Shown: positions 18,835-27,822 of the stretch, one piece after another
How positions within the stretch are numbered: position 1 is the first letter of the stretch
Layout: every line of letters begins with the position of its first letter
Assembly: GCF_009936235.1 (NCBI RefSeq)
Contig: NZ_AP022314.1
Coordinates: forward strand, 3,472,001 to 3,536,000
Reading direction: 5' to 3'
Source: Mycobacterium xenopi
Lineage (GTDB): Bacteria > Actinomycetota > Actinomycetes > Mycobacteriales > Mycobacteriaceae
DNA length: 64,000 nucleotides
The notes under the pieces: model-generated
What the model saw: the letters and a program-made list of their open reading frames with translations, nothing else
What the model was told of the DNA's origin: nothing
Databases searched by the model: none
Position numbers and translations under genes: made by a program

Positions 18835-19866
18835 TCAGCCGAAGAACGCGGCGGCGTCGTCGTAGCGACTCTGCGGCACGAGCTTGAGCTGGCGTACCGC
18901 GTCGGCCAGCGGCACCCTACCGATGTCTTGGCCGCGCAGCGAGACCATCATCCCGTATTCGCCGGTGTGGGCGGCATCGGCTGCGTTCACCCCAAACCTG
19001 GTGGCCAGCACCCGGTCGAAAGCGGTCGGTGTGCCACCACGTTGAACATGGCCGAGCACCGTCACCCGCACGTCTTTGTTGATGCGCTTCTCCACCTCGG
19101 TGGCCAGCTGCGCGGCCACGCCGGTGAAGCGTTCATGACCGAACTCGTCGATGCCGCCTTCGCGTAACTTCATCGACCCAGGGACCGGTTTGGCGCCTTC
19201 GGCGACCACGCAGATGAAGTGCGAGTCCCCGCGCTGGAATCGACTTTTGACCAGACGGCACACCTCTTCGACGTCGAAAGGCTGTTCAGGGATCAGCGTC
19301 ATGTGCGCGCCGGATGCCAGCCCGGCGTTCAACGCGATCCAGCCGGCGTGGCGGCCCATCACCTCCACCAGCATCACCCGCTGGTGTGATTCGGCGGTGC
19401 TGTGGAGTCGGTCGATGGCCTCGGTGGCCACCGTCAACGCGGTGTCGTGGCCGAAAGTCACGTCCGTGCAATCGATGTCGTTGTCGATGGTTTTCGGCAC
19501 GCCGACGACGGGCACGTTCTCCTCGGAAAGCCAGTGCGCGGCGGTCAGGGTCCCCTCGCCGCCGATCGGGATCAGCACGTCGATTCCGTTGTCGTCGAGG
19601 GTCTGCATGATCTGGTTCAGCCCGGCGCGCAGCTTGTCAGGGTGCACGCGGGCGGTGCCCAGCATCGTGCCGCCCTTGGTCAACAACCGGTCGTTGCGGT
19701 CGTCGTTGTGCAATTGGATGCGCCGGTTCTCCAGCAGCCCGCGCCAACCGTCCTGAAAGCCGACGACCGCCGACCCGTAGCGGGCGTCGCAGGTGCGCAC
19801 CACCGCCCGGATGACGGCGTTGAGCCCCGGACAGTCGCCGCCCCCGGTGAGAATCCCGATCCGCAT
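18835..19866 (-). CDS. pfkA: 6-phosphofructokinase
   Basis: 343 aa from ATG 19866, the same length as M. tuberculosis PfkA. It phosphorylates fructose-6-phosphate in glycolysis. Motifs: GILTGGGDCPGLN at the N-terminus for the nucleotide, IPIGGEGTL (~100) and the catalytic/substrate loop PKTIDNDIDCTD (~120-132), then MGRHAGWIAL. The frame extends upstream to 19923, but that part overlaps the intergenic hairpin and has no family similarity. Confidence 0.95.
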   Translation of the reverse strand: MRIGILTGGGDCPGLNAVIRAVVRTCDARYGSAVVGFQDGWRGLLENRRIQLHNDDRNDRLLTKGGTMLGTARVHPDKLRAGLNQIMQTLDDNGIDVLIPIGGEGTLTAAHWLSEENVPVVGVPKTIDNDIDCTDVTFGHDTALTVATEAIDRLHSTAESHQRVMLVEVMGRHAGWIALNAGLASGAHMTLIPEQPFDVEEVCRLVKSRFQRGDSHFICVVAEGAKPVPGSMKLREGGIDEFGHERFTGVAAQLATEVEKRINKDVRVTVLGHVQRGGTPTAFDRVLATRFGVNAADAAHTGEYGMMVSLRGQDIGRVPLADAVRQLKLVPQSRYDDAAAFFG

Positions 19867-19902
19867 GCCCTCATCTTGCACCGAGGTCGCGGGTAGGTGC
19901 GC

Positions 19903-19960
19903 CGAGCAGACGCAGAATCGCACACAATGGTCGCAATTAATGCGATTCTGCGTCTGCTCG
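19903..19960. repeat. Perfect 20-bp inverted repeat between gatA and pfkA
   Basis: Arms 19903-19922 and 19941-19960 are perfect reverse complements around an 18-base loop. The arm core is GAGCAGACGCAGAATCGCA. It sits just after the gatA stop and before pfkA on the minus strand. There is no U-tract. It could be an intrinsic terminator of mycobacterial type, an mRNA stabiliser, or a dispersed palindromic repeat; its core is shared with the hairpin at 30211-30271. Confidence 0.75.
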
Positions 19961-19962
19961 CC

Positions 19963-21447
19963 CTAGATGGGCGACGGCAACGGACCGCGCGCAGCCTCGT
20001 AAGCCGCCCCCACCCGGTAGAGCCGATCGTCGGCGAGGGCGGGAGCCATGATCTGCAGCCCGACCGGCAGCTGGTCGTCCGGCGACAAGCCCGACGGCAC
20101 CGACATGCCGCAGTGGCCGGCCAGGTTCAGCGGAAGCGTGCACAGGTCGAACAAGTACATCGCCAGCGGATCGTCGACCTTTTCCCCCAACCGGAACGCG
20201 GTGGTCGGGGTCGTCGGCGACACCAGAACATCGACGGATTCATAAGCCTTATCGAGGTCGCGGGCGATCAAGGTGCGGACCTTTTGCGCCTGGTTGTAAT
20301 AGGCGTCGTAGTAGCCGGCCGACAGCGCATAGGTGCCAATCATGATGCGCCGCTTGACTTCTGGGCCGAACCCGGCGGCGCGAGTCAACGCCATCACCTC
20401 TTCGGCGCTGTGCGTGCCGTCGTCGCCGACTCGCAGCCCATAGCGCATCGCGTCGAACCGCGCCAGGTTGCTCGACACCTCCGACGGCAAGATCAGGTAG
20501 TAGGCCGCCAGCGCGTAATCGAAGTGCGGGCAGTCGACTTCGCTCACCTCGGCGCCGAGTGCGGTCAACTGTTCGACGGCGGCGTTGAACGACGCCAGCA
20601 CGCCGGGCTGGTAGCCCTCGCCGCTGTGCAGCTGGCGGACCACCCCGATGCGCACCCCGCGCAGATCTCCGTCCGCGCCGACCTTGGCCGCCCCGACCAC
20701 GTCGGGCACCGGGGCACCGATGGACGTGGAGTCGCGCGGATCATGCCCGGCGATCACCTGGTGCAGCAGCGCGGTGTCCAGCACGGTGCGCGCGCACGGA
20801 CCGCCTTGATCCAGCGACGACGCGCAGGCCACCAGCCCGTAGCGCGACACCGTGCCGTAGGTGGGTTTGACGCCGACAGTCGCGGTCAGTGCGGCGGGCT
20901 GGCGGATCGAGCCGCCGGTGTCGGTCCCGATGGCCAGCGGCGCCTGGAACGCGGCCAGCGCCGCCGCGCTGCCGCCGCCCGAGCCGCCCGGGACGCGCTC
21001 GACATTCCACGGGTTGCGGGTGGGGCCGTAGGCGGAGTTCTCGGTCGACGAGCCCATGGCGAACTCGTCCATGTTGGTCTTGCCCAGGATGGGGATCCCG
21101 GCCGCACGCAGCCGGACGGTCACGGTGGCGTCATATGGGGATCGCCAGCCCTCGAGGATCTTGGATCCGCACGTGGTGGGCATGTCGACGGTGGTGAACA
21201 CGTCCTTGAGCGCCAGCGGCACGCCGGCCAGCGGGGACGGCAGGGGCTCGCCGGCGGCCAGTGACCTGTCGACGGCGCCGCCCGCGGCCAAGGCCTGATC
21301 GGCGGCCACGTGCAAAAAGGCGTTGTACCGTTCGTCGGTTGCCTGGATCTGGTCCAGGCAGGCCTGGGTGAGTTCGGTGGACGACAACTCCTTGGCGGCG
21401 AGTTTGGCGGCCAGCGTGGCAGCGTTAAGCCGGACAATGTCGGTCAT
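19963..21447 (-). CDS. gatA: Aspartyl/glutamyl-tRNA(Asn/Gln) amidotransferase subunit A
   Basis: 494 aa, identical in length to the M. tuberculosis protein. The amidase catalytic triad is visible: K81 (PLALKDVF), cis-Ser S156 in GGSGGGS, and nucleophile S180 in GTDTGGSIRQPAA. It releases ammonia from glutamine for the GatB step. The start overlaps the gatC stop by four bases (ATGA, 21444-21447), so gatC-gatA are coupled. Confidence 0.97.
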   Translation of the reverse strand: MTDIVRLNAATLAAKLAAKELSSTELTQACLDQIQATDERYNAFLHVAADQALAAGGAVDRSLAAGEPLPSPLAGVPLALKDVFTTVDMPTTCGSKILEGWRSPYDATVTVRLRAAGIPILGKTNMDEFAMGSSTENSAYGPTRNPWNVERVPGGSGGGSAAALAAFQAPLAIGTDTGGSIRQPAALTATVGVKPTYGTVSRYGLVACASSLDQGGPCARTVLDTALLHQVIAGHDPRDSTSIGAPVPDVVGAAKVGADGDLRGVRIGVVRQLHSGEGYQPGVLASFNAAVEQLTALGAEVSEVDCPHFDYALAAYYLILPSEVSSNLARFDAMRYGLRVGDDGTHSAEEVMALTRAAGFGPEVKRRIMIGTYALSAGYYDAYYNQAQKVRTLIARDLDKAYESVDVLVSPTTPTTAFRLGEKVDDPLAMYLFDLCTLPLNLAGHCGMSVPSGLSPDDQLPVGLQIMAPALADDRLYRVGAAYEAARGPLPSPI

Positions 21448-21743
21448 TGCGGCTCACCGAGGATCTTCGGAACGGCGAATTGCCCGTCGATAGCTTCGGG
21501 CGCCTGGGCCAGCGCTTCCTGTTGGGTCAGGCCCGGCGTGATCTCGTCCGGTCGGGTCACGTTGACGTCTTTGAGCGGGTTGCCGGTCGCCTCGACCCCG
21601 GCGACATCGACCGCCTGGATCACGCTGACGTGGGTCAGGATGGCGTCGAGTTGTCCGGCGAAGCTGTCCAACTCGGCGTCCGTCAACGCCAGCCGGGCCA
21701 GCCTGGCCAGGTGCGCAACCTCGTCACGGGAGATCTGGGACAC
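21444..21743 (-). CDS. gatC: Aspartyl/glutamyl-tRNA(Asn/Gln) amidotransferase subunit C
   Basis: 99 aa starting at GTG 21743 (SQISRDEVAHLARLARLAL), equal in length to M. tuberculosis GatC. It is the small clamp that stabilises the GatA-GatB interface. The conserved DVNVTRPDE segment and the C-terminal FAVPKIL are present. The frame continues upstream to 21821, but the GTG is where family similarity begins. Confidence 0.95.
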   Translation of the reverse strand: MSQISRDEVAHLARLARLALTDAELDSFAGQLDAILTHVSVIQAVDVAGVEATGNPLKDVNVTRPDEITPGLTQQEALAQAPEAIDGQFAVPKILGEPQ

Positions 21744-21806
21744 GACCGAAAAGCCTAATCTCGCGGCTCCCGACACCGTCACGCAGCCACAGGCCGCACA
21801 GTCGAA

Positions 21807-22502
21807 ATGCCGTCGGCCCATCGCTGTGTCACAGTGATGCGCGTGCCGTCATATCTGCTGCGTGTCCAGCTGGTGGACCGACCGGGCAGCCTTGGTTCTT
21901 TGGCCGTGGCGCTCGGCTCGGTGGGAGCCGACATTTTGTCGCTCGACGTGGTGGAACGCGCGTCGGGGTATGCGATCGACGACTTGGTGGTCGAGCTGCC
22001 GCCGGGGGCGATGCCGGACACCTTGATCACCGCCGCCGAAGCGCTCAAGGGCATCCGGGTGGATAGCCTGCGGCCGCATACCGGGCTGCTGGAGGCGCAC
22101 CGTGAGCTTGAGCTACTCGACCACGTCGCCGCGGCCGGTGACAACGATTCCCGGCTGAAGGTGCTCGTCGACGAGGCTCCCCGGGTGCTGCGGGTGGGCT
22201 GGTGCACGGTGATGCGCAGCGGCGGCACGAGGGTGGATGTGGTGGTCGGCAGTCCGGGCGCGCCCGAAACGAAGCTGGATTCGGCGCCGTGGCTGCCGAT
22301 CGAGCGTGCCGAGGTCTTGGACGGCGACGCCGATTGGGTGCCGCAGACCTGGCGCAATCTGGACACCACCCTGGTGGCGGCGCCGCTGCTGGATACGCAC
22401 ACCGCGGTGATGCTGGGCCGGCCCGGCGGACCGGCATTCCGCCCCTCGGAAGTGGCGCGGTTGGGCTATCTGGCCGGAATCGTCGCGACCATGCTGCGCT
22501 GA
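21807..22502 (+). CDS. ACT-domain protein (Rv3013 family)
   Basis: Up to 231 aa; ATG 21837 (MRVPSYLLRVQL) is an alternative start. The N-terminal ~75 residues are an ACT domain (LLRVQLVDRPGSLGSLAVALGSVGADILSLDVVE), usually a small-ligand or amino-acid sensor. The C-terminal part is conserved in mycobacteria but of unknown function and ends FRPSEVARLGYLAGIVATMLR. It is divergent from gatC with a 63-base gap, so the two share a promoter region. The M. tuberculosis counterpart has the same position. Confidence 0.88.
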   Translation: MPSAHRCVTVMRVPSYLLRVQLVDRPGSLGSLAVALGSVGADILSLDVVERASGYAIDDLVVELPPGAMPDTLITAAEALKGIRVDSLRPHTGLLEAHRELELLDHVAAAGDNDSRLKVLVDEAPRVLRVGWCTVMRSGGTRVDVVVGSPGAPETKLDSAPWLPIERAEVLDGDADWVPQTWRNLDTTLVAAPLLDTHTAVMLGRPGGPAFRPSEVARLGYLAGIVATMLR

Positions 22503-22520
22503 GCGCGGCCAGTCGTTCGG

Positions 22521-22783
22521 TCAGCGCGTCGCGGCTGCGATCACGGCATCGACGATGCGGCGGATGCGCTCCGGCGCCTGCTCGGGGTCTGGCTGGCCGG
22601 CGTCAAGCCAGGCGATGACGGCGTCTGTGGTGAGGGTCGGCAACAGATGTGCCGCCCAGCTGCGCCAGCGCTCGTCATCGATGCTTGCTAGGTGGCGGCG
22701 CGTGATTTCGGTGGAGATCTCGTGGAGGGCTTCGACGACGTCGCGGAACTCGGGTTCGCGGGCGGCGTGGCGAAACAGCAGGC
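22521..22783 (-). pseudogene. TetR-family regulator remnant (C-terminal part only)
   Basis: The minus-strand frame yields FRHAAREPEFRDVVEALHEI... RWRSWAAHLLPTLTTDAVIAWLDAGQPDPEQAPERIRRIVDAVIAAATR-stop, the ligand-binding/dimer end of a TetR regulator. No helix-turn-helix is present; the frame becomes unrelated sequence at about 22783, exactly where a P450 fragment on the other strand begins. An old deletion has removed the N-terminal half of this gene. Confidence 0.6.
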
Positions 22784-23074
22784 GACACCGGAGACCTTGT
22801 GCTGCTCGACATCGGATCGGCCAACCACGATCCGACGGTGTTCTGCCCGCCCGACCGTCTCCAGATCGCCCGCAAGCAAGCACCCCATGTCACCTTCGGA
22901 TACGGCGCACGTTATTGCATCGGGGCGCCGCTGGCCCGCATTGAGTTAAAAATTGTTTTCGTACAACTCATTTCGCGTTTCCCGTCAATGCATCTGGCGG
23001 TCGATCCGGCGACGCTGACCGTGCGCAGCGACGTCCTGGCCCGGGGGCTCGTCGAACTGCCCGTGCCGTGGTGA
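22781..23074 (+). pseudogene. Cytochrome P450 remnant (heme-binding C-terminus only)
   Basis: About 97 residues, with VLLDIGSANHDPTVF, then the heme-binding loop HVTFGYGARYCIGAPLARIEL with the axial cysteine in RYCIG, and the usual end to LPVPW-stop. The N-terminal ~300 residues of a P450 (I-helix, ExxR) are missing. The fragment abuts the TetR remnant at 22781-22785, so one deletion probably fused a divergent or nearby regulator/P450 pair. M. tuberculosis has neither gene at this place. Confidence 0.75.
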
Positions 23075-23089
23075 ACCAAGCCTGGGCGG

Positions 23090-25174
23090 TTACGTTGCAT
23101 CCGAAATACCGGCCGGCCCCTTTTCCAGCAGCTTCCGAAACCCCTCTTCGTCGAGGATAGGCACGCCCAGCTCGACGGCCTTGTCGTATTTCGACCCGGG
23201 TGAATCCCCAGCCACGACGTAGTCGGTCTTCTTCGACACCGAACCGGCTGCCTTGCCCCCGCGGGCAACGATGGCCTCCTTGGCGTCGTCGCGCGAGAAC
23301 CCGGTCAGCGACCCGGTCACGACAACCGTCAGACCCTCCAGGGTGCGCGGCACGCCGGTGTCGCGCTCGTCGGCCATCCGCACGCCCGCGGCCCGCCACT
23401 TCTCGACGATCACGCGGTGCCAGTCGACGCTGAACCATTCCTTGACCGCTTCGGCGATCGTCGGCCCGACGCCCTCGACCGCCGCCAACTGTTCGGTGGA
23501 CGCCGACATGATCGCATCCAGGCTGCCGAACTCGGCCGCCAGTGCCCGCGCCGCCGTCGGCCCCACGTGGCGGATCGACAGTGCCACCAGCACCCGCCAC
23601 AGCGGCCGGGATTTTGCCTCCTGCAGGTTGGCCAGCAACCGCTTGCCGTTGGCCGACAGCTGACCCGCTTTGGTTCGGAAAAGCTCGGTGCGTAACAGGT
23701 CGTCCTCGGTGAGGGTGAACAGGTCACCCTCGTCGGCGATGACCTTGGCCTGCAGCAGCGCGATGCCGGCCTCGTAGCCCAGCCCCTCGATGTCCAGCGC
23801 GCCGCGGCTTGCGACGTGGAAAACACGCTCCCGCAATTGCGCCGGGCATGAACGCGCGTTGGGGCAACGGATATCGGCGTCGCCTTCTTTTTCCGGCGCC
23901 AACCGGGTGCCGCACTCGGGACATGTTGTCGGCATGACGAATTCGCGTTCCGAGCCGTCGCGCAGGTCGACGACCGGGCCCAGCACCTCAGGGATCACGT
24001 CACCGGCCTTGCGGATCACCACCGTGTCCCCGATGAGCACACCCTTGCGTTTGACCTCCGACGCGTTGTGCAGGGTGGCCAGCCCGACCGTCGAGCCGGC
24101 GACCTTCACCGGTTCCATGAATGCGAACGGTGTAACCCGCCCAGTGCGACCGACATTGACCCGGATGTCCAGCAATTTGGTCTGCGCCTCTTCGGGCGGG
24201 TACTTGTAGGCGATGGCCCACCGCGGCGCCCGCGACGTCGAGCCCAGCCTGCGCTGCAGCGCCACCTCGTCGACTTTGACAACGACCCCGTCGATTTCAT
24301 GGTCGATGTCATGGCGGTGCTCGCCCCAGTACTCGATTTGCCGCTGCACGCCGCCCATGTCGTCGACCAGCGTGGTGTGCTCCGAGACCGGTAGACCCCA
24401 GGCCGCCAGCGCCAGGTACGCCTCGTGCAGGGTTTGCGGGCTAAAGCCTTCGGTGTGTCCTATCCCGTGGCAGATCATCCGCAGTTTGCGGCGCGCGGTG
24501 ACCGCGGGGTCTTTTTGCCGCAGCGATCCGGCCGCGCTGTTGCGGGGGTTGGCGAACGGCGACTTGCCGTCGGCGACCAGGGCGGCGTTGAGCGCCTCGA
24601 AGTCGGCCAGCCGGAAGAATACTTCTCCGCGCACCTCCAGCACCGTCGGTATCGGGAAGTCGTCGCTGGCCTGCAGCCGCTCGGGGACGTCGTCGATGGT
24701 GCGCGCGTTGAGCGTGACGTCCTCACCGGTGCGGCCATCCCCCCGGGTTGCCGCCCTGGTCAAGCGGCCGTCGCGATACACGAGCGACAGCGCCACCCCG
24801 TCGATCTTCAGTTCGCAGAGATAGTGTGCCTGATCGCCGATCTCGGCGCGAACCCTAGCCGCCCAGGCGGCGAGTTCCTCCTGATTAAACGCGTTGTCCA
24901 GCGACAGCATGCGCTCGAGGTGTTCGGCCGGCATGAAGTCGGTGGCAAACCCTGCGCCGCCCACCAGCTGGGTCGGCGAGTCGGGTTTGCGCAGTTCCGG
25001 GTATTGCTCCTCGAGCGCGACCAGCCGGGCGAACAGCTTGTCGAATTCCGCGTCGGAGATGATTGGTGCGTCGCGCACGTAGTAGCGGAACTGGTGTTCG
25101 CGCACCTCGTCGGCGAGTTCCTGCCACTGCCGCCGAATGTCCGGCGCGACCTGGTCAACCTCTGCCGAACCCAC
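23090..25174 (-). CDS. ligA: NAD+-dependent DNA ligase
   Basis: 694 aa. Essential replicative ligase that seals nicks using NAD+. Domains: Ia/adenylation (HQFRYYV... K123-I-D-G in YLCELKIDGVALS), OB fold (GRVTPFAFMEPV), zinc finger (CPEC... CPNARSCPAQL), HhH repeats (~520-600) and a C-terminal BRCT (LEGLTVVVTGSLTGFSRDDAKEAI... KKTDYVVAGDSPGSKYDKA). Length and frame match the M. tuberculosis enzyme. Confidence 0.97.
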   Translation of the reverse strand: MGSAEVDQVAPDIRRQWQELADEVREHQFRYYVRDAPIISDAEFDKLFARLVALEEQYPELRKPDSPTQLVGGAGFATDFMPAEHLERMLSLDNAFNQEELAAWAARVRAEIGDQAHYLCELKIDGVALSLVYRDGRLTRAATRGDGRTGEDVTLNARTIDDVPERLQASDDFPIPTVLEVRGEVFFRLADFEALNAALVADGKSPFANPRNSAAGSLRQKDPAVTARRKLRMICHGIGHTEGFSPQTLHEAYLALAAWGLPVSEHTTLVDDMGGVQRQIEYWGEHRHDIDHEIDGVVVKVDEVALQRRLGSTSRAPRWAIAYKYPPEEAQTKLLDIRVNVGRTGRVTPFAFMEPVKVAGSTVGLATLHNASEVKRKGVLIGDTVVIRKAGDVIPEVLGPVVDLRDGSEREFVMPTTCPECGTRLAPEKEGDADIRCPNARSCPAQLRERVFHVASRGALDIEGLGYEAGIALLQAKVIADEGDLFTLTEDDLLRTELFRTKAGQLSANGKRLLANLQEAKSRPLWRVLVALSIRHVGPTAARALAAEFGSLDAIMSASTEQLAAVEGVGPTIAEAVKEWFSVDWHRVIVEKWRAAGVRMADERDTGVPRTLEGLTVVVTGSLTGFSRDDAKEAIVARGGKAAGSVSKKTDYVVAGDSPGSKYDKAVELGVPILDEEGFRKLLEKGPAGISDAT

Positions 25175-25213
25175 AGTCGCAGGTTATCCGAGAAACCCGA
25201 CACGGCTTCCGGG

Positions 25214-25543
25214 TCATTGCTCGACGTAGGCGCGTAACCGGTCGATGGCAGCGTCCCACCGCCGCGACAACTGCGTGAGGTAGTCGCTGGCTTGGGTCAG
25301 CGGCTCGGTGCGCACCGCCCAGATCCGCTCGCGGCCCCGGCGGCGGCTGCTGACCAGGCCCGCCTGCTCCAGCAGCTGCAGGTGTTTGCTGGCCGCCTGC
25401 CGCGTAACCGGAAGCGCTTGGGTTACTTGGGTGGTCGAGCTCGGACCGGCCTCGCAGAGGCGGACGACGATGCGGAGCCGATTCGGGTCGCCTAGAGCGC
25501 CGAAGAGCGGTGCCGACCCCTCGATGCCGACAGCTGTGGTCAC
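25214..25543 (-). CDS. ArsR-family transcriptional regulator
   Basis: 109 aa with a winged helix of the ArsR/SmtB type (LFGALGDPNRLRIVVRLCEAGPSSTTQVTQALPVTRQAASKHLQLLEQAGLV). No metal-binding cysteine pair is visible, as in the subclass paired with SRPBCC/AHSA1 proteins. The start overlaps the end of the SRPBCC gene by ATGA (25540-25543), so the SRPBCC gene is transcribed first and the two are coupled. Confidence 0.85.
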   Translation of the reverse strand: MTTAVGIEGSAPLFGALGDPNRLRIVVRLCEAGPSSTTQVTQALPVTRQAASKHLQLLEQAGLVSSRRRGRERIWAVRTEPLTQASDYLTQLSRRWDAAIDRLRAYVEQ

Positions 25544-26043
25544 ACCGCCTCGTCCTTGGGTGCCGCAGACACTCCTGCGAGGTACTTGCGCACCAATTCG
25601 ACCTGATGGGCCCAGCCGCCGCTGTTGGCTTCGAATGCGTCGGATCGGCGCGGCTCGGGCAGTGCGTCGAAGCCGCTTTCCATGATCGTGAGCAACACGC
25701 CGTCAGGGTCTCCGCCAAGGCCAAAGTGGTGGGCTCCTCGTCGACGTCCGGCTCGCCCGCACACGGATGCCAGCGGTAGGCAAACCTTCTCGGCGGCTCG
25801 ACCGCGACGATCTGCCAGGTGCTTCAGGTCCCGGAGTGCGGCTGCTGAAGCCGGGCGACGATCGTCGTCGATGGTGGTCGGGGTGATCGTCGCCGTGACC
25901 GCGATCCCGGCGACTAACGGCCCGTCGAAGCGGACGCCAAACCAGCGCGTGAACTCCTCCGCGTCGCTGATGGCCCGCCACACCCGCTCCAGCGGTGCAC
26001 GCACCACCACCTGCTTTTCGATTCGATCGGCACCCATATGCAA
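25540..26043 (-). CDS. SRPBCC (AHSA1-like) protein, centre scrambled by two frame breaks
   Basis: Both ends read as a START-like SRPBCC protein: VVVRAPLERVWRAISDAEEFTRWFG at the start, DPDGVLLTIMESGFDALP... SGGWAHQVELVRKYLA at the end. Between about 25868 and 25710 the open frame is unlike the family, while another frame gives the expected VARLQQPHSGT... QIVAVEPPRRFAYRWHPCAGEPDVDEEPTTL. So one extra base near 25865 and one missing base near 25710 restore each other. The expected frame also holds a TGA (25824-25826), so more than one lesion is present. It may be a decaying gene or badly resolved sequence. The ArsR partner is intact. Confidence 0.6.
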   Translation of the reverse strand: MHMGADRIEKQVVVRAPLERVWRAISDAEEFTRWFGVRFDGPLVAGIAVTATITPTTIDDDRRPASAAALRDLKHLADRRGRAAEKVCLPLASVCGRAGRRRGAHHFGLGGDPDGVLLTIMESGFDALPEPRRSDAFEANSGGWAHQVELVRKYLAGVSAAPKDEAV

Positions 26044-26113
26044 CTTCCTAGTTGCGTGTCAGTACACCATGCGCGGCGATGAAGCGCAACCTTTCGGTTG
26101 CGTTTAGGATCGG

Positions 26114-27130
26114 CTAGATCGCGTCAGGGTCTTCGGCCAGAGCCTCGGCGGCCTTCCGAGCGAGCCCGATGGCGGTGCGGGCCCATTCCGGCGTCGCACC
26201 GGCCAGGCCGCACGCCGGGGTGATGCCGACGCGATTACGCACCTGCGCGCGAGGAAAACCAAGCAGGTCGGTGAGCGCCACGGCGGCCGCTGCGATTTCT
26301 TCGACGGAGGGCCGCCGCGCGGGGGTGGTGGCGGGCACAACGCCGAGCATGACGGTGCGTCCCGATTCGATGAACTCTGCGATACCGTCGAGGTCCGCAC
26401 TGTGCGGGGTGGTGGTGGCGCCGATCGAAAGCGCATGAAACTTGCTGGCGCACAATAAGTTCCACGGCAGCGACGACGCGCAGCTGTGCAGCAGCACATC
26501 GGCGCCGGCGGCGGCGGCGCAGGTGTCGAGCGCCGCGGTGGCCAGCGCCTCGTCAATCGGATCGACCGGGGTCAAGGCGGTCACTCCGGTCAGTCGCCCG
26601 GCCACCGCGGCCGGCAACGACGGCTCGTCGAACTGGACCGCGACCGTAGTGTCGAGCCGCCGCGATACCGCGGCCCGGTGAGCGGCGACTCCCTCGGCCA
26701 GTGACGCGGCGAGGTCACGCACGGCACCGGGATCGGTGATCGCCCGGTGCCCGTTGGCCAACTCCAACTCGGCCGCCAGCGTGACCGGTCCGGGGGCTTG
26801 CACCTTGACCGGGCGACCACTGCCGCGAAGGCCCGCCTCTTCCCAGGCCTCTTCCAGCGCATCGATGTCCTCGTCGAGCAGGCTTGCCGCCCTGCGCATC
26901 ACCGCGCCAGGCCGGGCAGCGACCCGGTAGCCACGCGGCACCGTGTCGATCGCCACGTCGATCAGCAGCGCTCCGGCACGCCCGATCATGTCGGCGCCCA
27001 CGCCGCGGGCGGGCAACTCCACAATGTGGGCCAATGCGTCGGCCAGCTCACCGACGACCACCTCGGCGGCCTGCCGCGGCGAGTCGCCCGGCCACGAGCC
27101 GTTGCCGGTGGCCGTCGCGAAAACGCTCAT
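26114..27130 (-). CDS. Cobalamin-independent methionine synthase-like (MetE C-terminal family) protein
   Basis: 338 aa from ATG 27130 (MSVFATATGNGSWPGDSPRQAAEVVVGEL); the M. tuberculosis counterpart Rv3015c has 337. It has a single UROD/MetE-like TIM barrel: KVQAPGPVTLA, VQFDEPSLPA, the zinc-site-like LLHSCASSLPW and C in GITPACGLAG. It is too short for full MetE (~750 aa), so it may act on a different methyl or thiol substrate; true activity unknown. The longer open frame upstream to 27613 is antisense to lpqA. Confidence 0.85.
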   Translation of the reverse strand: MSVFATATGNGSWPGDSPRQAAEVVVGELADALAHIVELPARGVGADMIGRAGALLIDVAIDTVPRGYRVAARPGAVMRRAASLLDEDIDALEEAWEEAGLRGSGRPVKVQAPGPVTLAAELELANGHRAITDPGAVRDLAASLAEGVAAHRAAVSRRLDTTVAVQFDEPSLPAAVAGRLTGVTALTPVDPIDEALATAALDTCAAAAGADVLLHSCASSLPWNLLCASKFHALSIGATTTPHSADLDGIAEFIESGRTVMLGVVPATTPARRPSVEEIAAAAVALTDLLGFPRAQVRNRVGITPACGLAGATPEWARTAIGLARKAAEALAEDPDAI

Positions 27131-27187
27131 CGCCCAACCGTACTGGCGCCCCGCGGCTACGCTGACAGCAGGGAAGGACTGCACAAG

Positions 27188-27811
27188 ATGTCGCGACCGC
27201 TGCTGGTGTGTTGTGCGGCGTTGCTGGCCGCAGCATGCACCCGCGTGGTGGGGGGCGCAGCCGTCCCAGCGTTCGGACCCCTGGGTGGCCTGTCCGGCGT
27301 CGACGTCGACGACGTTCTGTTGGACCAGTCGCGGATGCGCGCGATTACCGGCACCGGTGACGACCTGACGATCATCCCGTCGATGGACGGCAAGCAACTG
27401 GTAGACCTGGACTCGCTGGCCGCGACGGCGCCGCCGCAATGCCGGTTCGTTTACGCCGACACCGCCGTGTTCGGGCCTGACGTCGAGCAGTTCCACAAAA
27501 CGACGTTTCAGGCCCCGCCCAAGGGCGCGCTGATCTCCGAAGGCGCCGCCGGGTACCGCGACGCCGACACCGCGCGCCGCAGCTTCGAGGCCCTGGTTGG
27601 CACCGTGGAGCACTGCGCGGCCACGTCGGCGGGCTGGCTATTGGTGGGCGAGTGGAGCGCCGACGCCGACTCGCTGCACACCAGGCCGGGTGCCTGCGGG
27701 CGCGACTATCGGGTCAAGGCATCGGTTTTGGTGGAAGTGACTTTCTGCGGTTTTCCCGAGTCGGTGCCTGACATCGTGATGACCAACATTACGGCGAAAG
27801 TGCCTGGCTAG
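27188..27811 (+). CDS. lpqA: Lipoprotein LpqA-like, PknH-type sensor domain
   Basis: 207 aa from ATG 27188. A short signal peptide ends in a lipobox, LLAAAC with C17 the lipidation site. The mature part has the layout of PknH extracellular sensor-like lipoproteins (VDDVLLDQSRMRAITG... CRFVYADTAVFG... VEHCAATSAGWLLVGEW... VEVTFCGF) with paired cysteines for disulfides. It is predicted to be anchored outside the plasma membrane. Divergent from the MetE-like gene with a 57-base gap. Confidence 0.88.
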   Translation: MSRPLLVCCAALLAAACTRVVGGAAVPAFGPLGGLSGVDVDDVLLDQSRMRAITGTGDDLTIIPSMDGKQLVDLDSLAATAPPQCRFVYADTAVFGPDVEQFHKTTFQAPPKGALISEGAAGYRDADTARRSFEALVGTVEHCAATSAGWLLVGEWSADADSLHTRPGACGRDYRVKASVLVEVTFCGFPESVPDIVMTNITAKVPG

Positions 27812-27822
27812 CATCGAATGTG

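Noticed and set aside
19897..21264. 455-aa plus-strand frame opposite gatA
   Set aside because: Antisense shadow of gatA with His/Arg/Gly-rich composition and no recognisable motif.
22692..22949. 85-aa plus-strand ORF in the scar region
   Set aside because: Out of frame with the P450 heme-binding fragment and antisense to the TetR remnant; no own motif.
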